Origin: Gordonia bronchialis DSM 43247
GTDB taxonomy: Bacteria; Actinomycetota; Actinomycetes; Mycobacteriales; Mycobacteriaceae
Assembly (NCBI RefSeq): GCF_000024785.1
Contig: NC_013441.1
Span: 2,418,001 to 2,482,000, forward strand
Direction of reading: 5' to 3'
DNA: 64,000 nt
Position 1 is the stretch's first letter, and each line of letters opens with the position of its first letter. This document shows positions 26,558 through 37,558 of the stretch, in pieces. The notes under the pieces are model-generated. The model was not told the origin of the DNA, ran no database searches, and worked only from the letters and a program-made list of their open reading frames with translations. Position numbers and translations under genes: made by a program.

Positions 26558-27819
26558 GTTTCTCCACGCCAGGCGGCGGTTCAAACACCACCGGCCGCAC
26601 CGACCTGACCAAGGCGTCCGGTGGCACCGACCCGGTCACCGAGGTCATCGACACCGCGACGACCGAGCAGCCGTCCCCGAGCATGGGATCGGATGCCGAC
26701 TTCGTCTCGGACAGCAAACGCTCGTTCCTCTCCCGCCTCTACACGGGTACCGGCGCCTTCGAGATCGTCGGGCGCCGGCGCATGTGGTACCTCGTCACCG
26801 CGGTGATCCTGCTGATCTGCGCGCTGTCCATCGGGCTGCGCTGGTTCACCCTCGGTATCGACTTCGAGGGCGGCACCCAGATCTCCATCCCGGTGTCGTC
26901 GGGCATCACCGCCGACTCGGTGGAGAAGGTGGTCACCGACGCCCTCGGTTCGGCGCCCGAGTCGGTACAGACCGCGGGTTCGGGGGCGAGCGAGACCGTG
27001 CAGGTGCGCACCGAGGCGCTCGAGCTCACCCAGGCCGAAGCGGTCACGCGGGCCCTGGTGGGCGAGTTCGGGCCGGGGTTGACCACCGAGGAGATCAGCA
27101 TCTCCGACGTCAGCTCCACCTGGGGACGCGAGATCACCGAGAAGATGCTGATCGCCCTCGTGGTGTTCCTCGTCATCGTGTTCGTCTACATCGCGGTGCG
27201 CTTCGACCGTGAGATGTCGATCGCGGCGCTGACGTCGCTGTTCTTCGACATCGTGTGCACCGCCGGCGTGTACTCGCTGGTCGGCTGGGAGGTCACCCCG
27301 GCCACCGTGATCGGTTTGCTCACGATTCTCGGCTTCTCGCTCTATGACACCGTCGTCGTGTTCGACAAGGTGTCGGAGAACACCCGGTCGGTGCTGCAGA
27401 CCTCGCGGCGTACCTACGGCGAACAGGCCAACCTGGCGATCAACCAGACCCTGATGCGGTCGATCAACACCACGGTCATCTCCGTGCTGCCGATCATCGC
27501 GCTGATGGTCATCGCGGTGTGGCTGCTCGGGGTGGGCACCCTCAAGGACCTCGGACTGATCCAGCTCGTCGGCGTGGTCGTGGGTGCCTACTCATCGATC
27601 TTCCTGGCCGCCCCGCTGCTGGTCACCCTCAAGGAGCGTCGCCCCGACATCGCGCGGCACACCAAGCGGGTCCTGGATCGCCGCGCGGCGATCGAGGCGG
27701 GCCAGACGCCCGCCGAGGAGTTCCGTCCGCGGACCGGTCGACGTTCCTCCGGTACGCGCGGCGAGATCATCGACGCCGAGGCCGCGCGGCCCACCGGAAA
27801 ACGCCGCCGCACACGTTAG
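26554..27819 (+). CDS. secF: Protein translocase subunit SecF
   Basis: 421-residue partner of SecD. A Ser/Thr-rich N-terminal stretch of about 65 residues precedes the first membrane helix ([18 protein letters not shown]) and the signature [13 protein letters not shown]. Five further helices contain [20 protein letters not shown], the SecF counterpart of the SecD proton path, and end before a basic tail (GKRRRTR). The N-terminal and C-terminal extensions are typical of actinobacteria. GTG 26554 overlaps the secD stop. Confidence 0.95.
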   Translation: MSFSTPGGGSNTTGRTDLTKASGGTDPVTEVIDTATTEQPSPSMGSDADFVSDSKRSFLSRLYTGTGAFEIVGRRRMWYLVTAVILLICALSIGLRWFTLGIDFEGGTQISIPVSSGITADSVEKVVTDALGSAPESVQTAGSGASETVQVRTEALELTQAEAVTRALVGEFGPGLTTEEISISDVSSTWGREITEKMLIALVVFLVIVFVYIAVRFDREMSIAALTSLFFDIVCTAGVYSLVGWEVTPATVIGLLTILGFSLYDTVVVFDKVSENTRSVLQTSRRTYGEQANLAINQTLMRSINTTVISVLPIIALMVIAVWLLGVGTLKDLGLIQLVGVVVGAYSSIFLAAPLLVTLKERRPDIARHTKRVLDRRAAIEAGQTPAEEFRPRTGRRSSGTRGEIIDAEAARPTGKRRRTR

Positions 27820-27828
27820 TCTCGGCAG

Positions 27829-29496
27829 GTGCTCACGAGGTCCCGGACGTTCATCCGAGCCCTGGCGTCGACCGTCGCCGTCGCCTTCGCGGCCGGTCTG
27901 CTGACCGCCTGCGGCGACGACGGACCACCTACCGTCGACTATCTCGTCGACGCCCGGATCACCACCTACAACGCGAACACCGTGTCGGGCAACGCCGACG
28001 GCGCACTCATGGTCACCGGTCGTTTGCTGCCCGGTTTCAGCCTGCTGGGCGCCGCCGGCCAGGTCATCCCGGATCGCGACGTCGGGTCGGTGACCCGTCT
28101 GGACGGTGACCGGCTCACCCTGCGCTACGAATTCGTCCCGGAGGCCGCGTTCTCCGACGGCGTGGCCCTCGACTGCGATGATCTGTTGCTGGCCTGGGCC
28201 GCGATGAGCGGCCGGTTCCGTGGATTCACACCCGCCACCACCGCGGGGTACCGCGACATCGACTCCGTCGAGTGCGCCGCGGGGGAGCGGACCGCGACGG
28301 TGACGTTCAAACCGGGCCGCGACTACCGGGACTGGGCGTCGCTGTTCGGAGCCGGCACCATGCTGCCCGCGCACGTGGTGGCCCACGACGCCGGGATCGC
28401 CGACGTCATCGACCCGATCCGGGCCGGCAACGACGCCGTCATCGCGCGCATCGCCAAGGCGTGGAACGAGGGATTCCCGCTGGTTCCCGGGCCGGTCGAC
28501 GAGACACGTCTGCCGTCGTCGGGCCCGTATCGCGTGGACCGCTACTCCCGTACCGACGGGCTCGTGCTGGTGGCCAACGACAAGTGGTGGGGTGAGCGGC
28601 CCAAGACCGCCCGGATCGTCGTCTGGGGACGCGGTACCGACGCCACCCGCCGGCTGCCGGAGGGCCGCTTCGACATCGCCGACGTCACCGCGGGAATGAT
28701 CGACGGGGACGTCGCCGGTACCCATGGCGCGGCGAACCCGGCACGCGCGCTCGCCGTCGAGGAACTGGTGCTCGCCACGCGCGGCGTCTTCGGCGATGTG
28801 CGGGTGCGTCAGGCCTTTGCGTCGTGCATGCCACGTGAAGGGCTCGCCCGCCGGTTCGGGCAGGGGGCGCGGATGTGGAATCAGCGGCTGCTGGCCCCGG
28901 CCGACAACCTGGCCGGTCAGATCAACAACGACTTCGGGCGCGCGTATCAGCGCCCCGACCCCGCCCGCGCCCGGGCGCTGCTCGAGCAACACGGTTCCGC
29001 AAAGGTGACCGTGCGCATCGGCTACGTCGCGCCGACCGCCCGCTGGCAGCAGATGGTGGCGGCCATCGCCGAGGCGTGCGCCGGCGCCGGGATCACCGTC
29101 GTGGACGCCTCCAGCGATCGGATCGCCCCCGGTGACCTCGGTACGAGCCTCGACGCGCTGGTGGTGGCCGGTGGCACCTCGTTTGCCGCGGCCGGGGCGG
29201 CCGACCCGGCCCGTGACGCGTACTCGCTGCGCGGCGGCGACCCGGCGGACCTCGGCGGCTTCCGGGACCCCCAGGTCAGCCGGGCCATCGACCAGCTCGC
29301 GGTTGTCTCGTCGCCGACCGATCAGCTCCCGCTGATCCGTGTGATCGAGAACGCGGCCTGGACGGCGGTGCCGTCGATCCCGCTGTTCGCTGCCCCGCGC
29401 GTGCAACGGTGGAATGATCGGGTGGGTAACGTCGTCGCCGGACTCGCCCGCAGCGGGACCGGCTGGAACATGGATCGGTGGACGGTTGATGGCTGA
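27829..29496 (+). CDS. Lipoprotein peptide-binding protein (SBP family 5, DppA/OppA-like)
   Basis: 555-residue extracellular lipoprotein. The signal peptide (IRALASTVAVAFAAGLLTAC) ends in a lipobox LTAC with lipidated Cys at about residue 26. The body is a family 5 solute-binding protein: LRYEFVPEAAFSDGVALDCD, then FTPATTAGYRDIDSV, and SSGPYRVDRYSRTDG. Such proteins bind peptides or nickel-like ligands for ABC uptake, but no permease or ATPase genes are nearby. The same orphan arrangement after secDF exists in mycobacteria (Rv2585c). GTG 27829 starts ten bases after secF; the end overlaps apt by eight bases, suggesting one operon from secD to apt. Confidence 0.87.
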   Translation: MLTRSRTFIRALASTVAVAFAAGLLTACGDDGPPTVDYLVDARITTYNANTVSGNADGALMVTGRLLPGFSLLGAAGQVIPDRDVGSVTRLDGDRLTLRYEFVPEAAFSDGVALDCDDLLLAWAAMSGRFRGFTPATTAGYRDIDSVECAAGERTATVTFKPGRDYRDWASLFGAGTMLPAHVVAHDAGIADVIDPIRAGNDAVIARIAKAWNEGFPLVPGPVDETRLPSSGPYRVDRYSRTDGLVLVANDKWWGERPKTARIVVWGRGTDATRRLPEGRFDIADVTAGMIDGDVAGTHGAANPARALAVEELVLATRGVFGDVRVRQAFASCMPREGLARRFGQGARMWNQRLLAPADNLAGQINNDFGRAYQRPDPARARALLEQHGSAKVTVRIGYVAPTARWQQMVAAIAEACAGAGITVVDASSDRIAPGDLGTSLDALVVAGGTSFAAAGAADPARDAYSLRGGDPADLGGFRDPQVSRAIDQLAVVSSPTDQLPLIRVIENAAWTAVPSIPLFAAPRVQRWNDRVGNVVAGLARSGTGWNMDRWTVDG

Positions 29497-30064
29497 GCTG
29501 GCCGACGAGACGACGGGGCAGGCGCTGACACGTGCGCGTGCGGCGATCGAACTGCATGCGCGGCGGGTGCCGGATTTCCCGAGCCCGGGCATCGCGTTCA
29601 AGGACCTCACGCCGGTGCTCGCCGACCCCGAGGGACTCGCGGCCATCGTCACCGCACTGACCCACGGGTGCCGGGAGGTCGATCTCGTTGCTGGTATCGA
29701 CGCGCGCGGGTTCCTGCTCGGCGGGGCAGTCGCCCGTGAACTCGGCGTCGGGGTGCTGGCCGTCCGCAAGGGTGGCAAACTGCCACCGCCGGTCACGTCG
29801 GTGTCTTACACCCTGGAATACGGGACAGCCAGTCTGGAGATCCCGGCCGATGGCATCGATCTGACCGGGTTGCGTGTCCTGCTCGTCGACGACGTCCTCG
29901 CCACCGGTGGCACCGCGGTCGCCGCCGCCGAACTCCTCGAGCGCGCCGGTGCCGAGGTGATCGGCGTCGCGGTGATCATGGAACTCGGTGACCTCGACGG
30001 TCGCGGCACTATCGCTCGCGGCCTCGGGCCCGCGGTGCCGGTGCATGCGGTCGCGGTGGACTGA
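29489..30064 (+). CDS. apt: Adenine phosphoribosyltransferase
   Basis: 191-residue purine salvage enzyme that joins adenine and phosphoribosyl pyrophosphate to AMP. Family blocks: VPDFPSPGIAFKDLTPVLAD, VAGIDARGFLLGGAVA, the loop KGGKLPPPVTSVSYTLEYG and the PRPP-binding signature VLLVDDVLATGGTA. ATG 29489 overlaps the lipoprotein stop (ATGGCTGA); the longer upstream frame is a shadow. Lies just before rel, the same order as in mycobacteria, linking adenine salvage to the stringent response. Confidence 0.96.
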   Translation: MAELADETTGQALTRARAAIELHARRVPDFPSPGIAFKDLTPVLADPEGLAAIVTALTHGCREVDLVAGIDARGFLLGGAVARELGVGVLAVRKGGKLPPPVTSVSYTLEYGTASLEIPADGIDLTGLRVLLVDDVLATGGTAVAAAELLERAGAEVIGVAVIMELGDLDGRGTIARGLGPAVPVHAVAVD

Positions 30065-30112
30065 CTCGGTACCCCTGAGCGCGACCCGGCGCGCGCGGCG
30101 GATCCGGCCGAA

Positions 30113-30118
30113 TAGACT
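30113..30118 (+). promoter_or_regulatory. Candidate -10 box for rel
   Basis: TAGACT in the apt-rel gap would give a leader of about 55 bases ending in the strong ribosome site GGAAGGAGG ahead of ATG 30179. No clear -35 box. Confidence 0.4.
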
Positions 30119-30178
30119 GGACTGATCGCCGACGTCCACCCGGTCTCGGCACCGGATCACAGCGGAAGGAGGACGTCG

Positions 30179-32551
30179 ATGGCCGACGAACCCGATACGG
30201 CACGACGCGACGTGCCGCAGACTCCCGCCCGGCCGTCCGCCGCCGACGGCCGCACCGATACCGAACCGGCCCGCGCGACCGCGACCCAGACGTCGTCGGC
30301 GTCGCGACGCGTGCGCGCCCGACTCGCGCGCCGGATGACGGCCACCCGCTCGCAGGTGCGCCCGGTCCTCGAGCCCCTCGTCACCCTGCACCGGGAGATC
30401 TACCCGAAGGCCGACGTCGCACTACTGCAGCACGCCTACGACGTCGCCGAGGAACGTCACCGCGGTCAGAACCGCAAGTCGGGCGACCCCTACATCACCC
30501 ACCCGCTGGCGGTGGCGACGATTCTCGCCGATCTCGGGATGGACACCACCACGCTGGTCGCGGCGCTGCTGCATGACACCGTCGAGGACACCGGGTACAC
30601 CCTCGATCAGCTCGAGAAGGACTTCGGCGCGGAGGTGGCCCATCTCGTCGACGGCGTCACCAAACTCGACAAGGTGGCGCTCGGCAGCGCCGCCGAGGCC
30701 GAGACCATCCGCAAGATGATCATCGCGATGGCGCGGGATCCGCGGGTCTTGGTGATCAAGGTCGCCGACCGCCTGCACAACATGCGCACGATGCGTTTCC
30801 TGCCGCCGGAGAAGCAGGCCCGCAAGGCCCGTGAGACGCTGGAAGTCATTGCGCCGCTTGCTCATCGACTTGGTATGGCGACGGTGAAGTGGGAACTCGA
30901 GGACCTGTCCTTCGCGATCCTGCATCCCAAACGCTACGAGGAGATCGTGCGGCTGGTCGCCGACCGGGCACCATCGCGGGACACCTATCTGGCCCGCGTC
31001 CGGGCCGACATCAACAATGCGTTGTCGGCGGCCCGGATCAGCGCGACAGTGGAGGGCCGGCCCAAGCACTACTGGTCGATCTATCAGAAGATGATCGTCA
31101 AGGGACGCGACTTCGACGACATCCATGACCTGGTCGGCATGCGCATCCTGTGCGACGAGGTCCGCGACTGCTATGCCGCGGTCGGCGTGGTGCACTCGTT
31201 GTGGCAGCCGATGGCCGGCCGCTTCAAGGACTACATCGCGCAGCCGCGGTTCGGGGTGTACCAGTCGCTGCACACCACGGTGATCGGTCCGGAGGGCAAA
31301 CCGCTGGAGGTGCAGATCCGCACCCACGAGATGCACCGGACCGCCGAGTTCGGCATCGCCGCGCACTGGCGGTACAAGGAGAGCGGCTACAAGGACCGGA
31401 AGGGCCGTCGTACCGACAGCACCGAGATCGACGAGATGGCCTGGATGCGCCAGCTCCTCGACTGGCAGCGGGAGGCCGCCGACCCGGGCGAATTCCTGGA
31501 GTCGTTACGCTACGACCTTGCGGTCCGCGAGATCTTCGTGTTCACCCCCAAGGGGGACGTGATCACCCTGCCCGCCGGGTCGACCCCGGTGGACTTCGCC
31601 TACGCGGTGCACACCGAGGTCGGTCACCGCTGTATCGGTGCCCGGGTCAACGGTCGACTCGTCGCGCTGGAACGGCAGCTGGAGAACGGCGAGAGGGTGG
31701 AGGTGTTCACCTCCAAGGCGCCCAACGCCGGTCCGTCCCGGGACTGGCAGGGCTTCGTCGTCTCGCCACGCGCCAAGGCGAAGATCCGTCAGTGGTTCGC
31801 CAAGGAACGCCGCGAAGAAGCGCTGGAGGCCGGCAAGGACGCGATCGTCAAGGAGGTCCGCCGCGGCGGCCTGCCCCTGCAGCGCCTGATGAGTGCGGAA
31901 TCGATGGCGGCGATCGCCAAAGAGCTTCGCTATACCGACGTGACCGCTCTCTACACCGCGGTCGGCGAGAATCACGTCTCGGCACGGCATGTGGTCAACC
32001 GACTGGTGGCGGCGCTCGGTGGCATCGACGACGCCGCCGAGGAGATCGCCGAACGATCCACCCCGTCGACCATGCCGACCCGCGCGCGACAGGGCGGCGA
32101 CGCCGGCGTGGTCGTCGAGGGCGTCGACAACGTGGTGATCAAGCTGGCCAAGTGCTGTACGCCGGTACCGGGCGACGAGATCCTCGGTTTCGTCACCCGG
32201 GGCGGTGGGATCAGCGTGCACCGCACCGACTGCACCAACGCCGAATCACTGCGCGCACAATCCGAGCGCATCATCGATGTGACCTGGGTCCCGTCGGCCG
32301 AGTCGGTGTTCCTCGTCGCGATCCAGGTGGAGGCACTCGACCGGCACCGGCTGTTGTCCGACGTGACCAAGGTGCTCGCCGACGAGCGGGTCAACATCCT
32401 GTCGGCGTCGGTGACCACCAGCCGCGACCGCGTGGCGATCAGCAAGTTCACCTTCGAGATGGGTGATCCCAAACACCTCGGCCACGTCCTGAACGTGGTG
32501 CGCAACGTCGAAGGCGTCTACGACGTGTACCGCGTCACCTCGGCCGCCTGA
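30179..32551 (+). CDS. relA: Bifunctional (p)ppGpp synthetase/hydrolase Rel
   Basis: 790-residue long RSH enzyme. Order: variable N-terminus (to about 60), HD hydrolase domain ([35 protein letters not shown]), synthetase domain ([50 protein letters not shown]), TGS domain ([20 protein letters not shown]), helical and zinc-finger-like region ([14 protein letters not shown]), and ACT domain at the end. Both catalytic halves look intact, so it makes and degrades (p)ppGpp in response to starvation. ATG 30179 is well supported by GGAAGGAGG. Actinobacteria typically have this single long RSH. Confidence 0.97.
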   Translation: MADEPDTARRDVPQTPARPSAADGRTDTEPARATATQTSSASRRVRARLARRMTATRSQVRPVLEPLVTLHREIYPKADVALLQHAYDVAEERHRGQNRKSGDPYITHPLAVATILADLGMDTTTLVAALLHDTVEDTGYTLDQLEKDFGAEVAHLVDGVTKLDKVALGSAAEAETIRKMIIAMARDPRVLVIKVADRLHNMRTMRFLPPEKQARKARETLEVIAPLAHRLGMATVKWELEDLSFAILHPKRYEEIVRLVADRAPSRDTYLARVRADINNALSAARISATVEGRPKHYWSIYQKMIVKGRDFDDIHDLVGMRILCDEVRDCYAAVGVVHSLWQPMAGRFKDYIAQPRFGVYQSLHTTVIGPEGKPLEVQIRTHEMHRTAEFGIAAHWRYKESGYKDRKGRRTDSTEIDEMAWMRQLLDWQREAADPGEFLESLRYDLAVREIFVFTPKGDVITLPAGSTPVDFAYAVHTEVGHRCIGARVNGRLVALERQLENGERVEVFTSKAPNAGPSRDWQGFVVSPRAKAKIRQWFAKERREEALEAGKDAIVKEVRRGGLPLQRLMSAESMAAIAKELRYTDVTALYTAVGENHVSARHVVNRLVAALGGIDDAAEEIAERSTPSTMPTRARQGGDAGVVVEGVDNVVIKLAKCCTPVPGDEILGFVTRGGGISVHRTDCTNAESLRAQSERIIDVTWVPSAESVFLVAIQVEALDRHRLLSDVTKVLADERVNILSASVTTSRDRVAISKFTFEMGDPKHLGHVLNVVRNVEGVYDVYRVTSAA

Positions 32552-32582
32552 GGCGTTTCATGCCGAGGTGACGCCAGGTACG

Positions 32583-33689
32583 TCAGTCGGTGCTGGCGTT
32601 CTCGATCGTGACGGGGAGCTTGGGTCGTCCGTCCTCGGCCTGACCGGTGGGACCGGGGATGATGCCGCCCTTGTAGATCTTGTCGAGCACCGCGAGCCCG
32701 GCCTCGTCGACCTTGCCGACCACCGTGTAGTTGGGTGCCAGCTGGCTGTCGGCGATGACGAAGAAGAACTGGCTCGACCCGGTGTTGGACGTGCCCTGCT
32801 GCTCATTGTTGCTGTTCGCGATCGCGATGGTGCCACGCGGATAGACGACCGGTCCGCCCTGCTGGCCGCCGTAGGGGTTGTTCGCCGGTGGCTGCAGGTC
32901 GGTGGGCAGCTCGTCGGGGCTGGCCCAGCCCGGACCGCTCTGCCCGGTGCCGGTGGGATCGCCGCACTGCAGCACCTTGAGCGCTTCGCTGCCCGTCATC
33001 CGATGGCACGGGGTGTTGTTGTAGAAGCCGTTGTCGATCAGCGAGATCATCGCACCGGTGTTACACGGCGCCGACTTGCGGTCCAGGGTGACCGGGATCG
33101 CGCCCTGATTGGTGGTGAACACCGCGGCGACGGTGCCGGAATTGAGCTGCTTGTCGTCGGGCTTCGGCGAGCTGCGTAGATTCTTCTGTCCGAGCCGCAC
33201 CGCCTCGTTGGTCTGCTTCTGATACGAGTCGTAGAGCGCGTACTGGCTGGGGTCGACGCCCTGCGGCGGTTTGACCGGCACGGTCCGCAGCTCATTGGAC
33301 AGGTCGGTGTAGGTGCAGTCCTTGTGCGCCGCGTTGAACCGATCGGTCTGGATCTTGTCGACGATGAAGTACGTCGCCGTACCGACGATCGCTACGACGA
33401 CCGCCGCGGAAACCGCGGAGATGATGATCTTGCGCTTCTTGCGGGCCTGCGCCTCGGCGTCGAGGCGTTCCTGCAGTTTGCGTTTGGCCGCTTCGCGACG
33501 CTCGGTGTTGGAGAGTTCGCGGGGCGTGGCCCCAGCGTCTGTCTCAGCAGCGTCGGCCGCGTCCTTGTCGAGCGACACGGTGTCGTCGGTGGTGGCTGAT
33601 TCGCTTCCGGAACTGTCGCTGTCGGGACCTTCGGGGTCCAGCTGATCCTTGGGCTCGGCCGAATCGCTGGGCTCTTTGTTGCTCGACAC
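32583..33689 (-). CDS. Cyclophilin-type peptidyl-prolyl cis-trans isomerase, membrane-anchored
   Basis: 368-residue protein. The N-terminal 70 residues are Ser/Asp/Glu-rich and cytosolic, followed by a Lys/Arg segment, one membrane helix (about 94-115, IIISAVSAAVVVAIVGTATY), a linker, then a cyclophilin-like domain (AAVFTTNQGAIPVTLDRKSA, NGFYNNTPCHRM, SSQFFFVIADSQLAPNYTVV). The cyclophilin Phe-His-Arg is Cys-His-Arg here, so activity may be altered. Two cysteines in the domain may form a disulphide. GTG 33689 follows GGGAGGG. Convergent with rel; same place as a mycobacterial ppi gene (Rv2582). Acts outside the membrane on exported proteins by inference. Confidence 0.87.
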   Translation of the reverse strand: MSSNKEPSDSAEPKDQLDPEGPDSDSSGSESATTDDTVSLDKDAADAAETDAGATPRELSNTERREAAKRKLQERLDAEAQARKKRKIIISAVSAAVVVAIVGTATYFIVDKIQTDRFNAAHKDCTYTDLSNELRTVPVKPPQGVDPSQYALYDSYQKQTNEAVRLGQKNLRSSPKPDDKQLNSGTVAAVFTTNQGAIPVTLDRKSAPCNTGAMISLIDNGFYNNTPCHRMTGSEALKVLQCGDPTGTGQSGPGWASPDELPTDLQPPANNPYGGQQGGPVVYPRGTIAIANSNNEQQGTSNTGSSQFFFVIADSQLAPNYTVVGKVDEAGLAVLDKIYKGGIIPGPTGQAEDGRPKLPVTIENASTD

Positions 33690-33821
33690 GCTGTTTCCGC
33701 CCTCCCTGATGCCGTTCTGATGCCATGCGCCATGCCCGGGCAGTGGCGCCCGACACCCCATGCAGTCTGCCAGCACTGCCTGAGAACGTCGCGCACCGGG
33801 TCGAATGACAGAATGGTCGGC

Positions 33822-34553
33822 ATGTTGATCACCGGATTCGCCGCGGGGATGTTCCAGACGAACTGCTACATCGTCGCGTCCGGGGCGGGATCGGATGCGG
33901 TCATCATCGACCCGGGCCAGGATGCGGCGCCACGGGTGCGTGAGTTGCTCGCCGAGCACGATCTGACGCCGGTCGCCGTCCTGCTGACCCACGGCCACCT
34001 CGACCACACGTGGAATGCGCAGGAACTCTGCGACGAGTATTCGATCCCCGCCTACATCCACACCGCCGATCGTCCGATGCTGGCCGACCCGGCGCAGGGC
34101 CTCGGCCGGGCGCTCGGCCCGATGCTGGGTGATCTGAGTTTCCGGGAACCGGAAAAGGTGATCGACTTCGTCGACGGTGAGCCCGTCGACGTCGCCGGCC
34201 TGCGGTTCACCGTCGACCTCGCGCCCGGCCACACGCAGGGCTCGGTGCTGCTCGGGCTCGACGTCGATATCGAGACGCCGGAAGCGGGGTCCGATGGGGA
34301 GCCGACGACGGTTCCGGTCTGCTTCTCCGGTGACGTACTGTTTGCCGGGTCGATCGGGCGGACCGATCTGCCCGGCGGCAGCCACGAGCAGCTGCTCGAG
34401 TCGATCGCGGCCAAGTTGTTGCCGCTGCCCGATCACACCCAGGTGCTGCCCGGGCACGGCCCGCAGACCTCGATCGGTGCCGAGCGCGCCACCAACCCGT
34501 TCTTGGTGGATCTGCCCGGCACCCCGACCACGAAGGGACGATTCGGACTGTGA
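33822..34553 (+). CDS. Metallo-beta-lactamase-fold hydrolase (glyoxalase II-like)
   Basis: 243-residue MBL-fold protein. Metal ligands: THGHLDHTW (HxHxDH), then [26 protein letters not shown] and the last His in [12 protein letters not shown]. The set is complete for two metals. This subgroup includes glyoxalase II and persulphide dioxygenase-like hydrolases; substrate not determinable. The M. tuberculosis equivalent at this place (Rv2581c) is annotated as glyoxalase II. ATG 33822 starts with the family [20 protein letters not shown] 33813 adds three residues. The stop overlaps hisS by GTGA. Confidence 0.88.
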   Translation: MLITGFAAGMFQTNCYIVASGAGSDAVIIDPGQDAAPRVRELLAEHDLTPVAVLLTHGHLDHTWNAQELCDEYSIPAYIHTADRPMLADPAQGLGRALGPMLGDLSFREPEKVIDFVDGEPVDVAGLRFTVDLAPGHTQGSVLLGLDVDIETPEAGSDGEPTTVPVCFSGDVLFAGSIGRTDLPGGSHEQLLESIAAKLLPLPDHTQVLPGHGPQTSIGAERATNPFLVDLPGTPTTKGRFGL

Positions 34554-35815
34554 GCCAGGGCTTCCAGGCGCCGCGGGGCATTCCCGACTACTACCCGCCG
34601 GCGTCGGCGGACTTCCGCCGGGTACGCGACACCCTCACCGACGCGGCACGACGCGCCGGCTACGGACACATCGAACTGCCGGTCTTCGAGGACACGGCGC
34701 TGTTCGCCCGGGGCGTCGGCGAATCCACGGATGTGGTCAGCAAGGAGATGTACACCTTCGCCGACCGCGGCGACCGCTCGGTCACCCTGCGTCCGGAGGG
34801 CACCGCGGGCGTGATGCGCGCGGTCATCCAGCACGGTCTCGACCGCGGCCAGCTGCCGGTCAAGCTCAGCTACGCGGGCCCGTTCTTCCGCTACGAGAAG
34901 CCGCAGACCGGCCGGTACCGCCAGCTGCAGCAGGTGGGGGTGGAGGCCATCGGTGTCGACGACCCCGCACTCGACGCCGAGGTGATCGCGGTCGCCGACG
35001 AGGGCTACCGGCGCCTCGGGCTGTCCGGGTTCCGGCTGGAGATCACGTCGCTGGGTGACGACGAGAGCCGGCCCCGATACCGGGAGGCGTTGCAGCAGTT
35101 CCTCTTCGGCCTCGATCTCGACGAACCGACACGGCAGCGGGCGCAACTCAATCCGCTGCGGGTGCTCGACGACAAACGCCCGGAGATCAAGGCCGCCACC
35201 GCGGACGCACCGCTGCTGATCGACTACCTCTCCGACGACGCGCGCGCCCACTTCGAGCTGGTGCTGGCCCACCTCGACCGTCTCGGCGTGCCCTACGAAC
35301 TCAATTCGCGCCTCGTCCGCGGACTCGATTACTACACCAAGACCACCTTCGAGTTCGTGCACGATGGCCTCGGCGCGCAGTCGGGGATCGGGGGTGGCGG
35401 ACGCTACGACGGTCTGATGCGCCAGCTCGGCGGCAAACAGGACCTCTCCGGCATCGGCTTCGGGCTCGGCGTCGACCGCACCATGCTGGCGTTGGAGGCC
35501 GAAGGGGTGGCCGGGACCGAGGCGGCCCGCTGCCAGGTGTTCGGCGTGCCGCTCGGGACGGCCGCCAAAGCGGAATTGGTCGGTGTCGCAGGACAATTGC
35601 GGGCCGCCGGGATCAGCGTCGACCTCGCCTACGGCGATCGCGGGCTGAAGGGCGCGATGAAGGCGGCCGACCGCTCCGGCGCGAAGATCGCACTGGTGCT
35701 GGGGGATCGGGAGATCGAGCAACGCGTCGTGGAGGTCAAGAATCTGACCGACGGTGTGCAGCAGCAGGTCTGCATCGACGATGTGGTCGGTCAGGTCCAA
35801 CGCCTGCTGGGCTGA
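34550..35815 (+). CDS. hisS: Histidine--tRNA ligase
   Basis: 421-residue class II synthetase for tRNA(His). Motif 1 area [13 protein letters not shown], motif 2 [17 protein letters not shown] and [18 protein letters not shown], the histidine-binding signature [16 protein letters not shown], motif 3 [15 protein letters not shown] with [12 protein letters not shown], and the C-terminal anticodon-binding domain (from about 325). GTG 34550 is coupled to the hydrolase upstream. Length normal. A hairpin lies between its end and the convergent DUF885 gene. Confidence 0.97.
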   Translation: MSQGFQAPRGIPDYYPPASADFRRVRDTLTDAARRAGYGHIELPVFEDTALFARGVGESTDVVSKEMYTFADRGDRSVTLRPEGTAGVMRAVIQHGLDRGQLPVKLSYAGPFFRYEKPQTGRYRQLQQVGVEAIGVDDPALDAEVIAVADEGYRRLGLSGFRLEITSLGDDESRPRYREALQQFLFGLDLDEPTRQRAQLNPLRVLDDKRPEIKAATADAPLLIDYLSDDARAHFELVLAHLDRLGVPYELNSRLVRGLDYYTKTTFEFVHDGLGAQSGIGGGGRYDGLMRQLGGKQDLSGIGFGLGVDRTMLALEAEGVAGTEAARCQVFGVPLGTAAKAELVGVAGQLRAAGISVDLAYGDRGLKGAMKAADRSGAKIALVLGDREIEQRVVEVKNLTDGVQQQVCIDDVVGQVQRLLG

Positions 35816-35816
35816 T

Positions 35817-35856
35817 CGGCGGGCACTGGTCGATCGTCGATCAGCTGGGCCCGCCG
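35817..35856. terminator. Candidate terminator hairpin between convergent hisS and DUF885 gene
   Basis: CGGCGGGC (35817-35824) pairs perfectly with GCCCGCCG (35849-35856); the 24-base loop contains a further short self-complementary stretch around CGATCGTCGATC. It sits between two converging genes. No U-run, so either a U-less actinobacterial terminator or a chance repeat in GC-rich DNA. Confidence 0.4.
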
Positions 35857-35890
35857 GCCCAACTGCTCGGGCCGATCACCGAACCATCCA

Positions 35891-37558
35891 TCACAGCCCT
35901 CCCGTCGCTGTCCGTGTCATCTCGGCTGCCAGGACGTCCAGGGTCACACCACCGAGAGCCAGTGCGCGAGTGTGGAACTCCTTGAGCGACCAGTCGGGGT
36001 GTGCGGCGAGCGCGGCCGTTCGGGTCTGCTCCCACACCCGCTGACCGAGCGCGTACGACGGCGCCTGACCCGGCCAGCCGAGGTAGCGGTCGAGTTCGAA
36101 ACGCAGTACGGCGGGGTCCATCGCGACCGACGAGCTCAGGAAGGCCCACGCCTTCTCGGCGTCCCACACCCCGCCACCGAGTGCGTCCGGTGCGGGCAGC
36201 GCGCAGTGCACCCCGATGTCCACGACCACCCGGGCGGCCCGGAAGCGTTGGCCGTCCAGCATGCCCATCCGATCACCGGGATCATCGAGCCACCCGAGTT
36301 CGGCCATCAGCCGCTCGGCGTAGAGCGCCCAACCTTCCCCGTGCCCGGACGTGAAGGACGCGAGTTTGCGCCACGCGTTGAGGTCCGGATCGACGATCGC
36401 GGCGCCGAGCTGCAGGTGATGGCCGGGTACGCCCTCGTGATAGACGGTGGTCTTCTCCCGCCAGGTGTGGAAGGTGGCATGACCCGGCGGCACCGACCAC
36501 CACATCCGGCCGGGCCGGGACAGGTCGGCCGTCGGCTGCGTGTAGTAGATGATCCCGGTGGACGACGGCGCGAGGCGGCACTCCAGCCGGGTGAGTCGCT
36601 CCGGGATGTCGAAGTGCCGGCCGGCGAGCCCGGTCACCGCCGCGTCGGAGGTGGCCTGCATCCACTCCACGAAGGCGTTGCGGTCGTGGATCTGATACTG
36701 CGGCAACGTATCCAGGTGTGCGAGGGCGTCGGACACCGTGCCGTCGGGTACCAGGTCGGCGGCGATCCGCCGTTGCTCGTCGATGATCGCCTCGAGGCGC
36801 CCCAGCGCCCAGTGGTAGGCCTCGTCGGGGTCGACGTCGGCGCCGAGATAGACCGGCAGGTGCAGCCGGTAGCGATCGCGTCCGATGCCGTCGTCGAGGA
36901 CGGCGTCGGGCGCGACGACGGAGCGCAGGTGCTCGGCGAACCGGCCGAAGGCGTCGCTCGCCGCGCTGACGGCCCGGGCGAGCGGTTCGGCGAGGTCGGG
37001 GTCGTCGACGATGGTGGCGGTGTTGACCGCGATGGCCGCGGCCGCGCCGGTTGCCTGTTCGGCCACGTGCTCGACCTGTCGTCGGGCGGTCGGTGGACCG
37101 TGTCGCCGACGGTGTGCCAGCCCGTCGAGCACGGTGTCGAGGCAGGCGGGGACCGCGGCGAGACGTTCGACGAAGACGGCTCGCTGCTCGGGTGTGTCGG
37201 TGGACATGAGGTCGAAGATGTCGCGCACCGCCTGCAGCGGCGAGGCGATGACATTGCAGACGCCGGTGAGTTCGCCGGCGTCGGACAGGGCGACCTCGCG
37301 GCGCAGCGCCGCACTCATGGTGGCGACGGTGACGTCATCGACGTGGTCGGTGACAGGCGCGGCGGCGAGCGCCGCGAGGGTGTCGGCGGCGATGCCGGCG
37401 CGTTCGGCGACCGCGCCGGCCGAGAAATCGGTGAGCAGATGGTCGTGGCCGGGCAACCCGATCTCGGTCGCGAACACCGGATCGAGTGCGGCCGTCCGAT
37501 TCAGATGGTTCTCGGCGATCCTGTCGATGGGGCTGGCGACACGGGTCGGGCCGGTCAC
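35891..37558 (-). CDS. DUF885-family predicted zinc metallopeptidase
   Basis: 555-residue DUF885 protein. The core motif is YHEGVPGHHLQLGA (about residue 380), an HExxxxHH arrangement typical of this family of M2-like peptidases, followed by SGHGEGWALYAERLMAELG with the Glu expected to be the third ligand, and SYALGQRVWEQTR near the end. No signal peptide, so cytosolic. Activity for the family is mostly predicted. GTG 37558 overlaps the stop of the upstream metallopeptidase gene as GTGA; a longer frame adds residues that lie within that gene. The two peptidase genes form a small operon. Confidence 0.87.
   Translation of the reverse strand: MTGPTRVASPIDRIAENHLNRTAALDPVFATEIGLPGHDHLLTDFSAGAVAERAGIAADTLAALAAAPVTDHVDDVTVATMSAALRREVALSDAGELTGVCNVIASPLQAVRDIFDLMSTDTPEQRAVFVERLAAVPACLDTVLDGLAHRRRHGPPTARRQVEHVAEQATGAAAAIAVNTATIVDDPDLAEPLARAVSAASDAFGRFAEHLRSVVAPDAVLDDGIGRDRYRLHLPVYLGADVDPDEAYHWALGRLEAIIDEQRRIAADLVPDGTVSDALAHLDTLPQYQIHDRNAFVEWMQATSDAAVTGLAGRHFDIPERLTRLECRLAPSSTGIIYYTQPTADLSRPGRMWWSVPPGHATFHTWREKTTVYHEGVPGHHLQLGAAIVDPDLNAWRKLASFTSGHGEGWALYAERLMAELGWLDDPGDRMGMLDGQRFRAARVVVDIGVHCALPAPDALGGGVWDAEKAWAFLSSSVAMDPAVLRFELDRYLGWPGQAPSYALGQRVWEQTRTAALAAHPDWSLKEFHTRALALGGVTLDVLAAEMTRTATGGL

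Noticed and set aside
32552..32582. Terminator between rel and the cyclophilin gene
   Set aside because: Only a five-base GGCGT/ACGCC pairing with a long loop is visible, too weak to call.
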